Below, piece after piece: positions 46,714 through 55,430 of a stretch of DNA of 64,000 nucleotides (position 1 is the first letter of the stretch; each line of letters starts with the position of its first letter). Source of the DNA: Prauserella salsuginis (GTDB taxonomy: Bacteria > Actinomycetota > Actinomycetes > Mycobacteriales > Pseudonocardiaceae); NCBI RefSeq assembly GCF_024648885.1, contig NZ_JANBBF010000014.1:124001-188000 (forward strand), in the 5' to 3' direction. Both the position numbers and the translations under genes were made by a program. The notes below the pieces were generated by a model, which saw nothing but the letters and a program-made list of their open reading frames with translations, searched no databases and was not told the DNA's origin.

Positions 46714-47447
46714 CGGTTCTCCTGACGGCGCCGTGGACGGCGCGGGGTGATCGGAACTCTCCGCAGCCACAGCGCCACGCCGTGGCGACGGATCGATGTG
46801 GAAACCCGTTGCGGCACAAGCGGTCTGCGCAGCAGCATGCTCACCAGTACACGTTCGGTCGCGGGGCTGCGGGTCCCGGTCATGGTGGCGCTGAGCAACC
46901 GTTTCCCCGCGTCGCCCAGCTCGATCCGAATCGCCAGCCGCTCGCCCGGCCGCGGCAGCCGCATGCGATAGCGGCCGTGATCGGGCAGAAACGGTGACAC
47001 GTAGAGCTGTTTGTCCGCCTCGGCGCGGCCGCCCGGGTCCGGCGACAGCAAATAGCGATGCCGCTGCCCGTAGGTGTTGTGCACCTCCGCGACCACGCAG
47101 GCCTGCTCGCCGTCGGGGAAATGGCACCAGTAGACCGTGATCGGGTTGAACACGTGACCCAGCACCCTGGCGTGCGCGAGCATCAGCACCCGGCCGCCCT
47201 CCAGGTGCACGCCGTGAGCGGCGAGCCACCGATCGAGGTCGCGGCGGATCGGTTCGCCTTTCGTTCCGAGGTGGTCGCGCGCGTCGAAGCCGGCGAACGG
47301 GCGCAACCACCACGGCAGCCGCGGCAGCCGGTCCAGGTCGACGAGCCAGACGTAGAGGTGGTGGCGGAACGAACGGACTAGGCCGGTATGGCGGGTGTGC
47401 GTCACCACGGCGTCGTAGAGCGCGGGCGCGGTCACGGCGAACCCCAT
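46710..47447 (-). CDS. DUF1365 protein
   Basis: A 245-residue protein with the DUF1365 landmarks: YDAVVTHTRHTGLVRSFRHHLYVWLVDLD at the start, GRVLMLAHARVLGHVFNPITVYWCH (about 83-107), EVHNTYGQRHRYLL, and QLYVSPFLPDHGRYRM. The family is found almost always beside a CFA-type methyltransferase and an FAD oxidoreductase and seems to help lipid modification; no reaction is established. It overlaps the FAD-oxidoreductase gene by 16 bases and the methyltransferase gene by 4, so all three are translated as one unit. Confidence 0.9.
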   Translation of the reverse strand: MGFAVTAPALYDAVVTHTRHTGLVRSFRHHLYVWLVDLDRLPRLPWWLRPFAGFDARDHLGTKGEPIRRDLDRWLAAHGVHLEGGRVLMLAHARVLGHVFNPITVYWCHFPDGEQACVVAEVHNTYGQRHRYLLSPDPGGRAEADKQLYVSPFLPDHGRYRMRLPRPGERLAIRIELGDAGKRLLSATMTGTRSPATERVLVSMLLRRPLVPQRVSTSIRRHGVALWLRRVPITPRRPRRRQENR

Positions 47448-48703
47448 CCCGCACCGAGGTTCTCGGCGACCCGTACCCCGGAGGCGCAGCCATCCTCGTG
47501 GAATCCCCAGCCGTGGTACGCACCTGCGAAGCTGACGCGATCGTCGCCGAGTTCGTGAAGTCTGCGCTGCGCGGCGACGGAATCACGGGTGTAGATCGGA
47601 TGTCGATAGGTCGGTGCGGCGATGACCGTCCGCGGGTCGACCCGCCCGACATCGCCGAGCGTGACGATGTAGTCCTCGGGCTCGGCGAGCTGCATCAGCC
47701 TGTTCATGTCATAGCTGACCCGGACCTCGTCCGTCCCCGCCGCACACGAAGGTTTCCAGTAGTTCCACGACGCCCGCGCACGCCGGGACGACGGCACCAG
47801 TCGCGCGTCGGTGTGCAGCACGGCCTGGTTCTGCGAGTACTCGAACGCACCGAGCACCTCCCGTTCGGCAGGCGTCGGTGCCGCGAGCATGGCCAGCGCG
47901 TCGTCGGCATGGGTGGCGATCACCGCGTGGGCGACCTCGTGTACCCGATCGCTCCCGTCGCGCACGTCGACTCCGCGCGCGGACCGCCGCACCGAGCGCA
48001 CCGGTGTGGCCACTCGCACCGCCGGGAGCTGCTTGCCGATGCGATCGACGTAACTCCGCGAACCACCGACGACGGTGCGCCAGGCGGGCGACCCGCCGAC
48101 CGACAGCATGCCGTGGTTGCGCAGGAACTCGAACAGGTAGCGGGCCGGGTACCGCAGGCTGGTGTCCGGCCCGGCCGACCACACCGCGGACACCAGCGGA
48201 ACCGCGAAATGGTCGACGAAGTAGCGCGAGTAGCGGCCGTCGGCGAGGAAGGTGCCGAGTGTCGGGTGGTCATCAGCGCCCACGTCCAGCAGCTCGTTCG
48301 CGCTCCGGTGGAACCTGCGTACCTGCGCGAGCAGCCGTAGGTAAGCCGGGCGAGCCAGGTTCGATGGCTCCGCGAACAGCCCGTCGAAACCCTTCGCGCC
48401 GGCATACGTCAGTCCGCATTCGACGCAGCTGACGCTCATCGACATCTCCGTGCCCTGCGTGGACACCCCGAGCTCGTCGAACAGGCGCGTCAGATTGGGG
48501 TAGGTGCGATCGTTGTGCACGATGAATCCGCTGTCCACCGCGATCGCCCTGCCACCGGCCGCGACGACGTCGTGCGTTTGGGCGTGGCCGCCGAGCCGAT
48601 CGTCGGCGTCGAACAGCACTACTCGGTAACGACGGCTCAGCAGATAGGCGGCGGTCAGCCCGGACACCCCGGCACCGATCACGGCCACGGTCGGTTCGGT
48701 CAT
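47432..48703 (-). CDS. FAD-dependent oxidoreductase (flavin amine oxidase-like), first gene of SigK operon
   Basis: A 423-residue flavoprotein. N-terminal dinucleotide-binding GAGVSGLTAAYLL (about 9-21), GGHAQTHDV and VDSGFIVHNDRTYPNL are typical of the NAD(P)/FAD-dependent proteins that accompany DUF1365 and CFA genes (M. tuberculosis Rv0449c). The C-terminal FAD contact is FAGAYHGWGFHEDGCASG. It probably desaturates or oxidises fatty-acyl chains. GGAGG is 5 bases before ATG 48703; a longer frame is not needed. The SigK-type promoter at 48845-48872 lies 140 bases upstream and should drive the entire operon down to the photolyase. Confidence 0.9.
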   Translation of the reverse strand: MTEPTVAVIGAGVSGLTAAYLLSRRYRVVLFDADDRLGGHAQTHDVVAAGGRAIAVDSGFIVHNDRTYPNLTRLFDELGVSTQGTEMSMSVSCVECGLTYAGAKGFDGLFAEPSNLARPAYLRLLAQVRRFHRSANELLDVGADDHPTLGTFLADGRYSRYFVDHFAVPLVSAVWSAGPDTSLRYPARYLFEFLRNHGMLSVGGSPAWRTVVGGSRSYVDRIGKQLPAVRVATPVRSVRRSARGVDVRDGSDRVHEVAHAVIATHADDALAMLAAPTPAEREVLGAFEYSQNQAVLHTDARLVPSSRRARASWNYWKPSCAAGTDEVRVSYDMNRLMQLAEPEDYIVTLGDVGRVDPRTVIAAPTYRHPIYTRDSVAAQRRLHELGDDRVSFAGAYHGWGFHEDGCASGVRVAENLGAGWGSP

Positions 48704-48844
48704 GCCGCCCTCCAGTTCCTCGTCCGGAACGGAACACGACCGCACGACCGGTCACCGTGGGCCGGGGACGCAGCAACACCGGGCGGTGGAGCCGTGCCGT
48801 CGGGCGCTGCCCGGGACTCCGGTTCAGCGATGTGCATGCCCGTC

Positions 48845-48872
48845 ATTCGGAGCCGCTCCGCGAAGCGATTGC
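48845..48872 (-). promoter_or_regulatory. SigK-type promoter of the FAD oxidoreductase-to-photolyase operon
   Basis: On the minus strand: GCAATC (48872-48867), 16 bases, CCGAAT (48850-48845). Spacing and sequence match three other sites in this cluster. The 5' leader would be about 135 bases. Confidence 0.7.
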
Positions 48873-48900
48873 CGATGTGACGACGCGCACATATACGCGG

Positions 48901-48928
48901 GCGATCCGCCACGACCCCGGCTCCGAAT
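48901..48928 (+). promoter_or_regulatory. SigK-type promoter facing DUF1295
   Basis: GCGATC (48901-48906), 16 bases, CCGAAT (48923-48928). It is back to back with the minus-strand promoter, the two -35 boxes being 28 bases apart. It leaves a leader of about 190 bases before ATG 49126, in which I see no gene. Confidence 0.6.
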
Positions 48929-49125
48929 GCTCGATATGGGCATTGCGACAGCCGACATCGCGATCGGGGAGACGCCGCCCGCCTACTCGAGGGCGAGGTC
49001 TCCCGGGCGCGGCGTCCGGCGGGTGGGGCAGTCGTCTCCGGGCAGTACAGGCCGGGCGTAGACCGGATGCCCGCCGTGGAGCTGGACGGAACCGGCGGCA
49101 CGACCGCGATCCGGGAGGGGGCCCG

Positions 49126-49905
49126 ATGAACCTGGTGGCCGCCGCAGCGCTCGCACTCGGTGTGGCGTTGCTCGTCGTCGTGGTCACCTTCGGTGTCGCA
49201 CGGTTGCGGGGCCGCTACGACACGATCGATACCGCCTGGGGCGCCGGATTCGCAGTGATCGCAGCCGTCGGCTTCGCCGCCGACCCGACCGATGCCGGCA
49301 GTCCGCTGCTGGCGACGGTTCTGGTCATCGTCTGGGGCATCCGACTGTCGGTGCACCTTCACCTACGCAACGCCGGGCAGGGCGAGGATCACCGTTACCG
49401 GGCGATGTCGGCACGGGCGAGATCGCATCCAGGGGCGCGGATGTTCTTCCGTACGTACCTGACCCAGGCGGGGGTGATGTGGTTCGTCTCGCTCCCGGTG
49501 GTCTTCGCACAGCAACGGCCGGCCGAGATCGGTGTGCTCGGCATTCTCGGCGCGCTGGTGTGGTGCGTCGGGTTGACCTTCGAAGCGGTTGGCGACGAGC
49601 AGCTGCGGAGGTTCACCGCGGACCCGGCGAACAAGGGGCGAGTGCTCGATCGAGGGCTGTGGCGCTACACCCGGCATCCGAACTACTTCGGCGACGCCTG
49701 CGTGTGGTGGGGGCTGTACCTGATCGCCGCCCAGCAGCCGCCCGGTGCCGCGACGGTGCTCTCCCCGGTACTGATGACCTGGCTGCTCGCCCGCGGCACC
49801 GGAAAGCCGATGACGGAACGTCGGCTGCGGGAAACCCGGTCCGGCTACCCCGACTACGTCTCCCGGACAAGCGGTTTCCTCCCTCTACCGCCCAAGAAAG
49901 GCTGA
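49126..49905 (+). CDS. DUF1295 membrane protein (steroid-reductase-like)
   Basis: A 259-residue protein with about six membrane helices and the DUF1295/ICMT-like core: RYDTIDTAWGAGFAVIA, GEDHRYRAM, FRTYLTQAGVMWFVSLPV, and near the end GRVLDRGLWRYTRHPNYFGDACVWWGLYL (about 181-209), the conserved NAD(P)H/substrate segment of the family. GGAGGGGG precedes ATG 49126. In M. tuberculosis the homologue (Rv0446c) lies inside the SigK cluster; here it is divergent from the main operon and has its own SigK-type promoter. It probably reduces or otherwise modifies a lipid. Confidence 0.9.
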   Translation: MNLVAAAALALGVALLVVVVTFGVARLRGRYDTIDTAWGAGFAVIAAVGFAADPTDAGSPLLATVLVIVWGIRLSVHLHLRNAGQGEDHRYRAMSARARSHPGARMFFRTYLTQAGVMWFVSLPVVFAQQRPAEIGVLGILGALVWCVGLTFEAVGDEQLRRFTADPANKGRVLDRGLWRYTRHPNYFGDACVWWGLYLIAAQQPPGAATVLSPVLMTWLLARGTGKPMTERRLRETRSGYPDYVSRTSGFLPLPPKKG

Positions 49906-49913
49906 CCCCGCAA

Positions 49914-49941
49914 CCAATCGTCGGCCGCATCGGAAACGAAT
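49914..49941 (+). promoter_or_regulatory. SigK-type promoter giving a leaderless transcript
   Basis: CCAATC (49914-49919), 16 bases, ACGAAT (49936-49941). The -10 ends 7 bases before ATG 49949, so transcription should start at the start codon. No Shine-Dalgarno sequence is present. It lies between the DUF1295 stop and the next gene. Confidence 0.75.
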
Positions 49942-49948
49942 CATCGGT

Positions 49949-51664
49949 ATGTCAACTCCAACGGCCGCTCGCCGGCCCGGTGCGCTCCGCGCGATGTTCG
50001 CGAGCATTTCCGCGGTGGCGTTCGCCCTCGGTATCGGGCATCTGACGTCGGGACTCACCCAGCCGAACGCGTCGCCGTACCTCGCCGTCGGCAACACCGC
50101 GATCGACCTCACGCCGGAGCCGGTGAAGCAGTTCGCCATCCGACAGTTCGGCGATTCGGACAAGCTCGTCCTGCTCGGCGGTATGGGTGTGGTGATCCTG
50201 CTGCTCGCGGTGGTCGCCGGGGTGCTTTCACGGCGCACCGCCACGCCCGGCCTCGCGGTGATCGGAGCGTTCGGCGCGATCGGGGTGATCGCCGCGTTGT
50301 TACGCCGCGACCTGACCGCCCTCGACACGCTTCCCGCCGTTGCGGCTTTGGTGTCCGGCATCGGAGCGTTCGGGGGGCTCCACCGGCTCGCTTCGCGTTC
50401 GGCGGCGCCGATCCGCCCACGCGGCCACAAGGCCACGGGCGAACACACCGACCGCGACGCCGGCACCGGTTCAGCGGACTCCGTACCCAGCGGCGCCGAC
50501 GAGGAGAGCGGCTCCGAGGAGCACGGTTCCGGCCGCGCGGCCGATTCGCGAACAAGCAGGGACCGAGGTCCGGACGGCGATGCGACGGTGGTTGCGGCCA
50601 CGGCCGCATCGCGGCGAACGTTCGTACTCGCGGTGGCCGGCGTCGCGGCGGCCGCCGGCGGAGCCGCGGCCGGCGGGCGGCTGCTCGCGAACCGATCCGG
50701 AGTGGATGCGGCCCGCACCGAGGTCGGACGCCTCGTTCCGGCCAATCCGCCCGTCCCGCGCGGTGCGGACTTCGCTTCGCAGGGAACGCCGTCGTTCATC
50801 ACCCCGAACAAGGATTTCTACCGGGTCGACACCGCGCTGTCCGTGCCCGGGATCCGACTGGACGACTGGCGGCTGCGCATCCACGGCATGGTCGACCGGG
50901 AGCTGACGCTCGACTTCGACGGTCTGATCACTCGAAGGATCGAACAGCGGACCATCACGATGACATGCGTGTCCAATCAGATCGGTGGCGATTACGTGTC
51001 GACCGCGACGTTCACCGGCGTCCCGATTCGGGATCTGCTCGACGAGGTCGGCGTCCGAAACGGCGCCGAGCAGGTGTTCAGCACGAGTGTGGACGGCTAC
51101 ACCGCAGGCACGCCATTGGATGTACTGCGCGAGGCCGATCGCGGCGCACTCCTCGCCTACGGAATGAACGGCGAAGCGCTGCCCGTCGAGCACGGTTTCC
51201 CGGTGCGAATGGTGACGCCGGGCCTCTACGGCTACCTGTCGGCGACCAAATGGCTCGTCGACATGGAGCTGACGACATTCGACAAACAGACCTACTGGGA
51301 GCAGCGCGGCTGGGCCGAACGCGCGCCGATCAAGACACAGTCCCGAATCGACCGCCCGCAGCCGTTCCAGAAGTTCCCCGCCGGGAAGTTCACCCTCGCC
51401 GGTGTCGCATGGGCGCAACCCACCGGCGTCGAACGGGTCGAGGTGCGGGTGGACGGTGGCCCGTGGCAGCAGGCCGAGCTCTCCACGGAGGTCAACGAAC
51501 AGACCTGGCGGATGTGGCGGGCGGAGCTCGAGTTCGCACCGGGCGGACACGACATCGAGTGCCGCGCCACGGACGCTTCCGGCTACACCCAGCAGTCTCG
51601 TCGGGTACCGACGGTGCCGGACGGTGCGACGGGTTGGCACTCGATCTTCTGCACCGCCACCTAG
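49949..51664 (+). CDS. membrane-anchored molybdopterin oxidoreductase (sulfite-oxidase family)
   Basis: A 571-residue protein. N-terminal membrane domain with about four helices (about 15-35, 72-92, 101-118, 128-146), a charged variable linker (150-215), then a fifth helix preceded by SRRTFVLAV (about 221-229), a Tat-like pattern. The molybdopterin domain (about 280-460) has the Mo-ligand Cys at about 340 in TMTCVSNQIGGD; a dimerisation/Ig-like domain (about 475-560) follows. It is expected outside the membrane, where it could oxidise sulfite or reduce oxidised Met or other sulfur compounds. SigK-type promoter, leaderless ATG. Confidence 0.9.
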   Translation: MSTPTAARRPGALRAMFASISAVAFALGIGHLTSGLTQPNASPYLAVGNTAIDLTPEPVKQFAIRQFGDSDKLVLLGGMGVVILLLAVVAGVLSRRTATPGLAVIGAFGAIGVIAALLRRDLTALDTLPAVAALVSGIGAFGGLHRLASRSAAPIRPRGHKATGEHTDRDAGTGSADSVPSGADEESGSEEHGSGRAADSRTSRDRGPDGDATVVAATAASRRTFVLAVAGVAAAAGGAAAGGRLLANRSGVDAARTEVGRLVPANPPVPRGADFASQGTPSFITPNKDFYRVDTALSVPGIRLDDWRLRIHGMVDRELTLDFDGLITRRIEQRTITMTCVSNQIGGDYVSTATFTGVPIRDLLDEVGVRNGAEQVFSTSVDGYTAGTPLDVLREADRGALLAYGMNGEALPVEHGFPVRMVTPGLYGYLSATKWLVDMELTTFDKQTYWEQRGWAERAPIKTQSRIDRPQPFQKFPAGKFTLAGVAWAQPTGVERVEVRVDGGPWQQAELSTEVNEQTWRMWRAELEFAPGGHDIECRATDASGYTQQSRRVPTVPDGATGWHSIFCTAT

Positions 51665-51695
51665 CAACATTTTCCTGGTTTTTCCACTTCGGACA

Positions 51696-51723
51696 CCAAT
51701 CGATCCGGGCGGCGGCTTCGAAT
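51696..51723 (+). promoter_or_regulatory. SigK-type promoter of the fasciclin lipoprotein gene
   Basis: CCAATC (51696-51701), 16 bases, TCGAAT (51718-51723), leaving a 45-base leader with AAGGAG before ATG 51774. Confidence 0.75.
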
Positions 51724-51773
51724 GCCGATCAGAGCCCGGGATTTTCGGGAACTGAAACAAGGAGTTGATTCCA

Positions 51774-52463
51774 ATGAGGACCATCCGTCGGCAGGTCGTG
51801 GTGACCGGTGCGGTCGCCGCACTCGCACTCGGGCTGAGCGCGTGCGGTGGCGCCGAGGACACCGCGGACCAGGGCGAGCAGGGCGGTGGCCAGGATCAGG
51901 CATCGTCGTCGGCTCCGCCGAGCTCGTCCGGCAACGGAGGCATGAACGCCGGTATGACCACCGCCGACGACGTCTTCGGACCCGGCTGCTCCCAGGTGCC
52001 CACAGACCCGAACGACGAGGGTTCCGTGCAGGGCATGGTCGACGATCCGGTCGGCACGGCCGCGAGCAACAACCCCCTCCTGACGAAGCTCACCGCCGCG
52101 GTCAAGGCCGCAGGTCTGGTGGACACGCTGAACAAGCAGGACGCGAACTACACCGTGTTCGCACCCGCCGACCCCGCGTTCGGGGCCATCCCGGCCGACC
52201 AGCTCGACGCGCTGCTGAACGACCCCGAGAAGAAGGACGACCTCACCAAGACCCTCACCTTCCACGTCGTACCTGAACGCATGGACGCCGCCGGGCTCGT
52301 GGAGGCGGGTTCGGTCGAGAGCGTCGAGGGTGGCGACGTGAAGATCGGCGGCACTGCCGACGCTCCGACGGTCAACGGAGCGAAGGTGCTGTGCGGCAAC
52401 GTGCCGACGGCCAACGCCACCGTCTTCGTCATCGATGAGGTGCTGCAGCCCGGGAAGCAGTGA
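51774..52463 (+). CDS. fasciclin-domain lipoprotein, MPT83/MPT70-like
   Basis: A 229-residue lipoprotein: signal peptide with lipobox LSACGG (Cys about 24), a Gln/Ser/Gly linker (25-65), then one fasciclin/beta-Ig-H3 domain (about 90-229) with NPLLTKLTAAVKAAGL, ANYTVFAPADPAFGAIP and KVLCGNVPTANATVFVIDEVL. Mpt83 and Mpt70, its mycobacterial relatives, are the best known SigK targets, and a SigK-type promoter is present here. It should sit on the outer membrane face or wall; the role may be adhesion or scavenging. AAGGAG precedes ATG 51774. Confidence 0.92.
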   Translation: MRTIRRQVVVTGAVAALALGLSACGGAEDTADQGEQGGGQDQASSSAPPSSSGNGGMNAGMTTADDVFGPGCSQVPTDPNDEGSVQGMVDDPVGTAASNNPLLTKLTAAVKAAGLVDTLNKQDANYTVFAPADPAFGAIPADQLDALLNDPEKKDDLTKTLTFHVVPERMDAAGLVEAGSVESVEGGDVKIGGTADAPTVNGAKVLCGNVPTANATVFVIDEVLQPGKQ

Positions 52464-52577
52464 TCGATGCACCGGGGTCGGGGGACGCAGGGCCGACGTG
52501 TCCTGCCTCCCCCGACAACTGTGCGCCGGCAAGCGAGCGACACTTCCACACGGGCACTTCCGCTGGCTCGTCCGGCA

Positions 52578-53081
52578 TCATTCGACGTCCTCCTGCAGTC
52601 GTGTTCGGACAGTCGTGGTCGCGCGGATGCTGGCCGTCAGGAACCGGACGATCGTGTCGCGTTCGTCGGCGTCGAACGACGACCAGGCTCGCTCCAGCTC
52701 CGCGCCGAGTGGCCGGAACAGCTCGTCCCCGAGTCGCCACGTCGTCTCCGGCAGCTGGAGTTCGATCCGCCTGCCGTCGTTCGCACTCCGGCGTCGCCGG
52801 GCGTGCCCAGCGGTCTCCAGGCGGTCGAGCACCGCGGTGGTCGCGGAAGCGCTCAGCTGCAGCGCCCTGGCCAGCTCTCCGGGCGAGATCGAATCGCCCC
52901 CGCGGACAGCGTCCATGATCACCACGAGAGCGTTGAGGTCCGTCCGGTACAACCCGTGTGCCTCACCGAACATCTCCGCGAACCGATCGGTCTCCACGTT
53001 CAGCTGGCGCAACAGACGAATCAGCACGGCGTCCGGATCCTCGGGATCCGACAGGCCACTTGCGGTTTCCCCGTCCACCAT
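52578..53081 (-). CDS. MarR family transcriptional regulator
   Basis: A 167-residue winged-helix regulator. DNA-binding core about 55-110: LNALVVIMDAVRGGDSISPGELARALQLSASATTAVLDRLETAGHARR, with the wing RRSANDGRRIELQLPET. The C-terminal helices form the dimer. ATG is 53081 on the minus strand; the MMPL gene starts 90 bases away in the other direction, so it probably represses that transporter. TTTGACGATCGAAA (53122-53135) in the gap has a TTTCGATC/TCGAAA-like dyad and could be its site. Confidence 0.88.
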   Translation of the reverse strand: MVDGETASGLSDPEDPDAVLIRLLRQLNVETDRFAEMFGEAHGLYRTDLNALVVIMDAVRGGDSISPGELARALQLSASATTAVLDRLETAGHARRRRSANDGRRIELQLPETTWRLGDELFRPLGAELERAWSSFDADERDTIVRFLTASIRATTTVRTRLQEDVE

Positions 53082-53168
53082 GCGCTACCTCCTCGCTGCC
53101 GCCGCTGTTCAGGCAATGTAGTTTGACGATCGAAATACCCTGCGGGCACGGTGACCGGGAGCCTCACG

Positions 53169-55262
53169 ATGAGACCTGATGGCCATGATGAAGCCGATGG
53201 CAGAGTGCGGCGCCGTCGCATCCTGCGATGGTTGACCCCCGCACTGTTGATCATCATCTGGCTCATCGTTGGCGGAGTGGGCGGACCGTTCGCGGGCAAA
53301 CTGAGTGAGGTCGCCGAGAACGACAACGCCGCGTTCCTGCCCGAGACGGCCGAGTCGACCAACGTCGCAGCACTCGAGCGCAAGTTCACCGACGACGAAT
53401 CGGTGCCCGCCATCGTCGTCGCCGAACGAACCGCCGATGTGACACGCGCCGACCGACGGTTCCTCGCCGAGACGTCCGCGGAGTTCACCGAGATACCCGG
53501 CGTGCCGGGTGAACTTCCGCCGCCCATCCCCTCCGACGACGGTCGGGCTCTGCAACTGGTGGTGCCGATCGCCGCCGACGTCGCACCCGACACCGCTGTC
53601 GAGCAGATCCGCGAGCTGCTGGCCTCCGACCGACCCGAAGGCCTGACGGTGCTCGTCACCGGGCCCGCGGCGCTCGGCGCCGACCTGGGAGAAGCCTTCG
53701 GGGGCATCGACGGGCTCCTGCTGCTCGTCGCGGGCTCGGTCGTCGCACTCATCCTGATCCTGGTCTACCGCAGTCCGCTCCTGCCGGTCCTGGTGCTGCT
53801 GTCCGGTGTGTTCGCGCTGGGACTAGCCAGTCTGGTCGTGTATCTGCTGACCGACCACGGCGTCATCGACCTCAACGGGCAGAGCCAGGGCATCCTGTTC
53901 ATCCTGGTGTTCGGTGCCGCGACCGACTACGCGCTGCTGCTGGTTTCCCGGTACCGGGAGCAGTTGCGGGACTCGGACGACCGCCTGGCCGCGATGGCGG
54001 CCGCGTGGAAGGCGACCATCGAGCCGATCGCGGCATCGGCCGGCACCGTGATCCTCGGCGTACTCTGCCTGCTCTTCAGCGACCTCCGGTCCAACCAGGG
54101 CCTCGGCCCGGTAGCCGCGATCGGCATCGGCTCCGCTCTGGTCGCGGCAACGACGTTCCTGCCGGCCGTGCTCGCCGTGTTCGGCCGGTCGGCGTTCTGG
54201 CCGTACCGGCCGAAACTGGGCCCACCCCATCCCGAGGAGAGCGGCTTCTGGCGGCGGATCGCGGCCCGGGTGGGCTCGTCACCACGGCTGATCTGGGTGG
54301 CCACCACTGTGGTGCTGCTTGTGGGAGCGGCATTCCTCCCGCAGCTGCGCGCTTCCGGCACCGCCGAGTCCGACGTCTTCCTGAACGAGGTGGACTCGGT
54401 CGCCGGCCAGGAGGTCCTGAGCGAACATTTCGTCGCGGGTTCGGGCAGCCCGGCCGTGATCATCAGCGACGCGGACCGGGTGGCCGACGTGGCAGCCGCG
54501 GCACAGGTCGACGGCGTTTCCGAGGTCTCGATCACGACCGGCCCGAACGGCAAGCCCCGGACGGAAGGCGGATTGACCCGTATCGAGGCGACCCTCTCCG
54601 ATCCGGCCGACTCGGAATCGGCCGTCGCCACCGTGGAGCGACTGCGCAACGCCGTGCACGCGGTGCCGTCCGCCGATGCGAAGGTCGGCGGACGCACCGC
54701 GACCCTCCTCGACACGCAGAACATCTCGGAGCGCGATCGCACTCTGATCGTGCCCATAGTGCTGGTGGTGATCTTCGCGGTGCTCGCGCTGCTGCTGCGC
54801 TCACTGCTGGCGCCGCTGCTGCTGATCGCGACGGTCGTGCTGTCGTTCGCCGCGACCATGGGCGTTTCCGCTCTCGTGTTCAACCACATACTGGACTTTC
54901 CCGGTGCCGATCCCGTCGTGCCGCTGTTCGGGTTCGTGTTCCTCGTCGCGCTCGGCATCGACTACAACATCTTCCTCATGACCAGAGTCCGGGAGGAAAC
55001 GCTCCGGCGGGGCACCAGGGCCGGTGTCCAGCGCGGCCTGACGGTCACCGGTGGTGTCATCACCTCCGCCGGGGTCGTACTGGCCGCCACTTTCGCGGCC
55101 CTGGCGGTGCTGCCGATCCTCTTCCTCGCGCAGATCGCGTTCGTCGTCGCGTTCGGCGTTCTGCTCGACGCCCTGATCGTGCGGTCGCTCCTCGTCCCGG
55201 CCCTGGCCATCGACATCGGCGGGCGCATCTGGTGGCCGTCGCGGCTGCGGGAACGCGACTGA
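53169..55262 (+). CDS. MMPL family transporter (RND)
   Basis: A 697-residue RND-type permease with about 11-12 helices: one at 20-40, five at about 180-345 and six at about 375 and 530-685. SQGILFILVFGAATDYALLLVSRYRE (about 240-265) and the second-half FLVALGIDYNIFLMTRVREE (about 597-616) are the paired MMPL motifs with proton-relay Asp residues. GGGAG is 7 bases before ATG 53169; GTG 53151 is in frame. Substrate probably a lipid or hydrophobic drug. Divergent MarR gene. An mmpL gene also lies near the SigK lipid genes of M. tuberculosis (Rv0450c). Confidence 0.9.
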   Translation: MRPDGHDEADGRVRRRRILRWLTPALLIIIWLIVGGVGGPFAGKLSEVAENDNAAFLPETAESTNVAALERKFTDDESVPAIVVAERTADVTRADRRFLAETSAEFTEIPGVPGELPPPIPSDDGRALQLVVPIAADVAPDTAVEQIRELLASDRPEGLTVLVTGPAALGADLGEAFGGIDGLLLLVAGSVVALILILVYRSPLLPVLVLLSGVFALGLASLVVYLLTDHGVIDLNGQSQGILFILVFGAATDYALLLVSRYREQLRDSDDRLAAMAAAWKATIEPIAASAGTVILGVLCLLFSDLRSNQGLGPVAAIGIGSALVAATTFLPAVLAVFGRSAFWPYRPKLGPPHPEESGFWRRIAARVGSSPRLIWVATTVVLLVGAAFLPQLRASGTAESDVFLNEVDSVAGQEVLSEHFVAGSGSPAVIISDADRVADVAAAAQVDGVSEVSITTGPNGKPRTEGGLTRIEATLSDPADSESAVATVERLRNAVHAVPSADAKVGGRTATLLDTQNISERDRTLIVPIVLVVIFAVLALLLRSLLAPLLLIATVVLSFAATMGVSALVFNHILDFPGADPVVPLFGFVFLVALGIDYNIFLMTRVREETLRRGTRAGVQRGLTVTGGVITSAGVVLAATFAALAVLPILFLAQIAFVVAFGVLLDALIVRSLLVPALAIDIGGRIWWPSRLRERD

Positions 55263-55430
55263 GACGGCGCTCCTCGCACCAAGAGAAGCGCCGACTCCCC
55301 CGTGTTCTGCGCCCGTCACCCGGCGCCGCCCCTCGACGAGCGGCGGCATCCTCGCGCGCGTGTTGCACCCGGGATGTCGCCACGACGTCGATGCGCGACC
55401 GGTGCGGCTGCGGAGCCCGGCACCTGCCGG

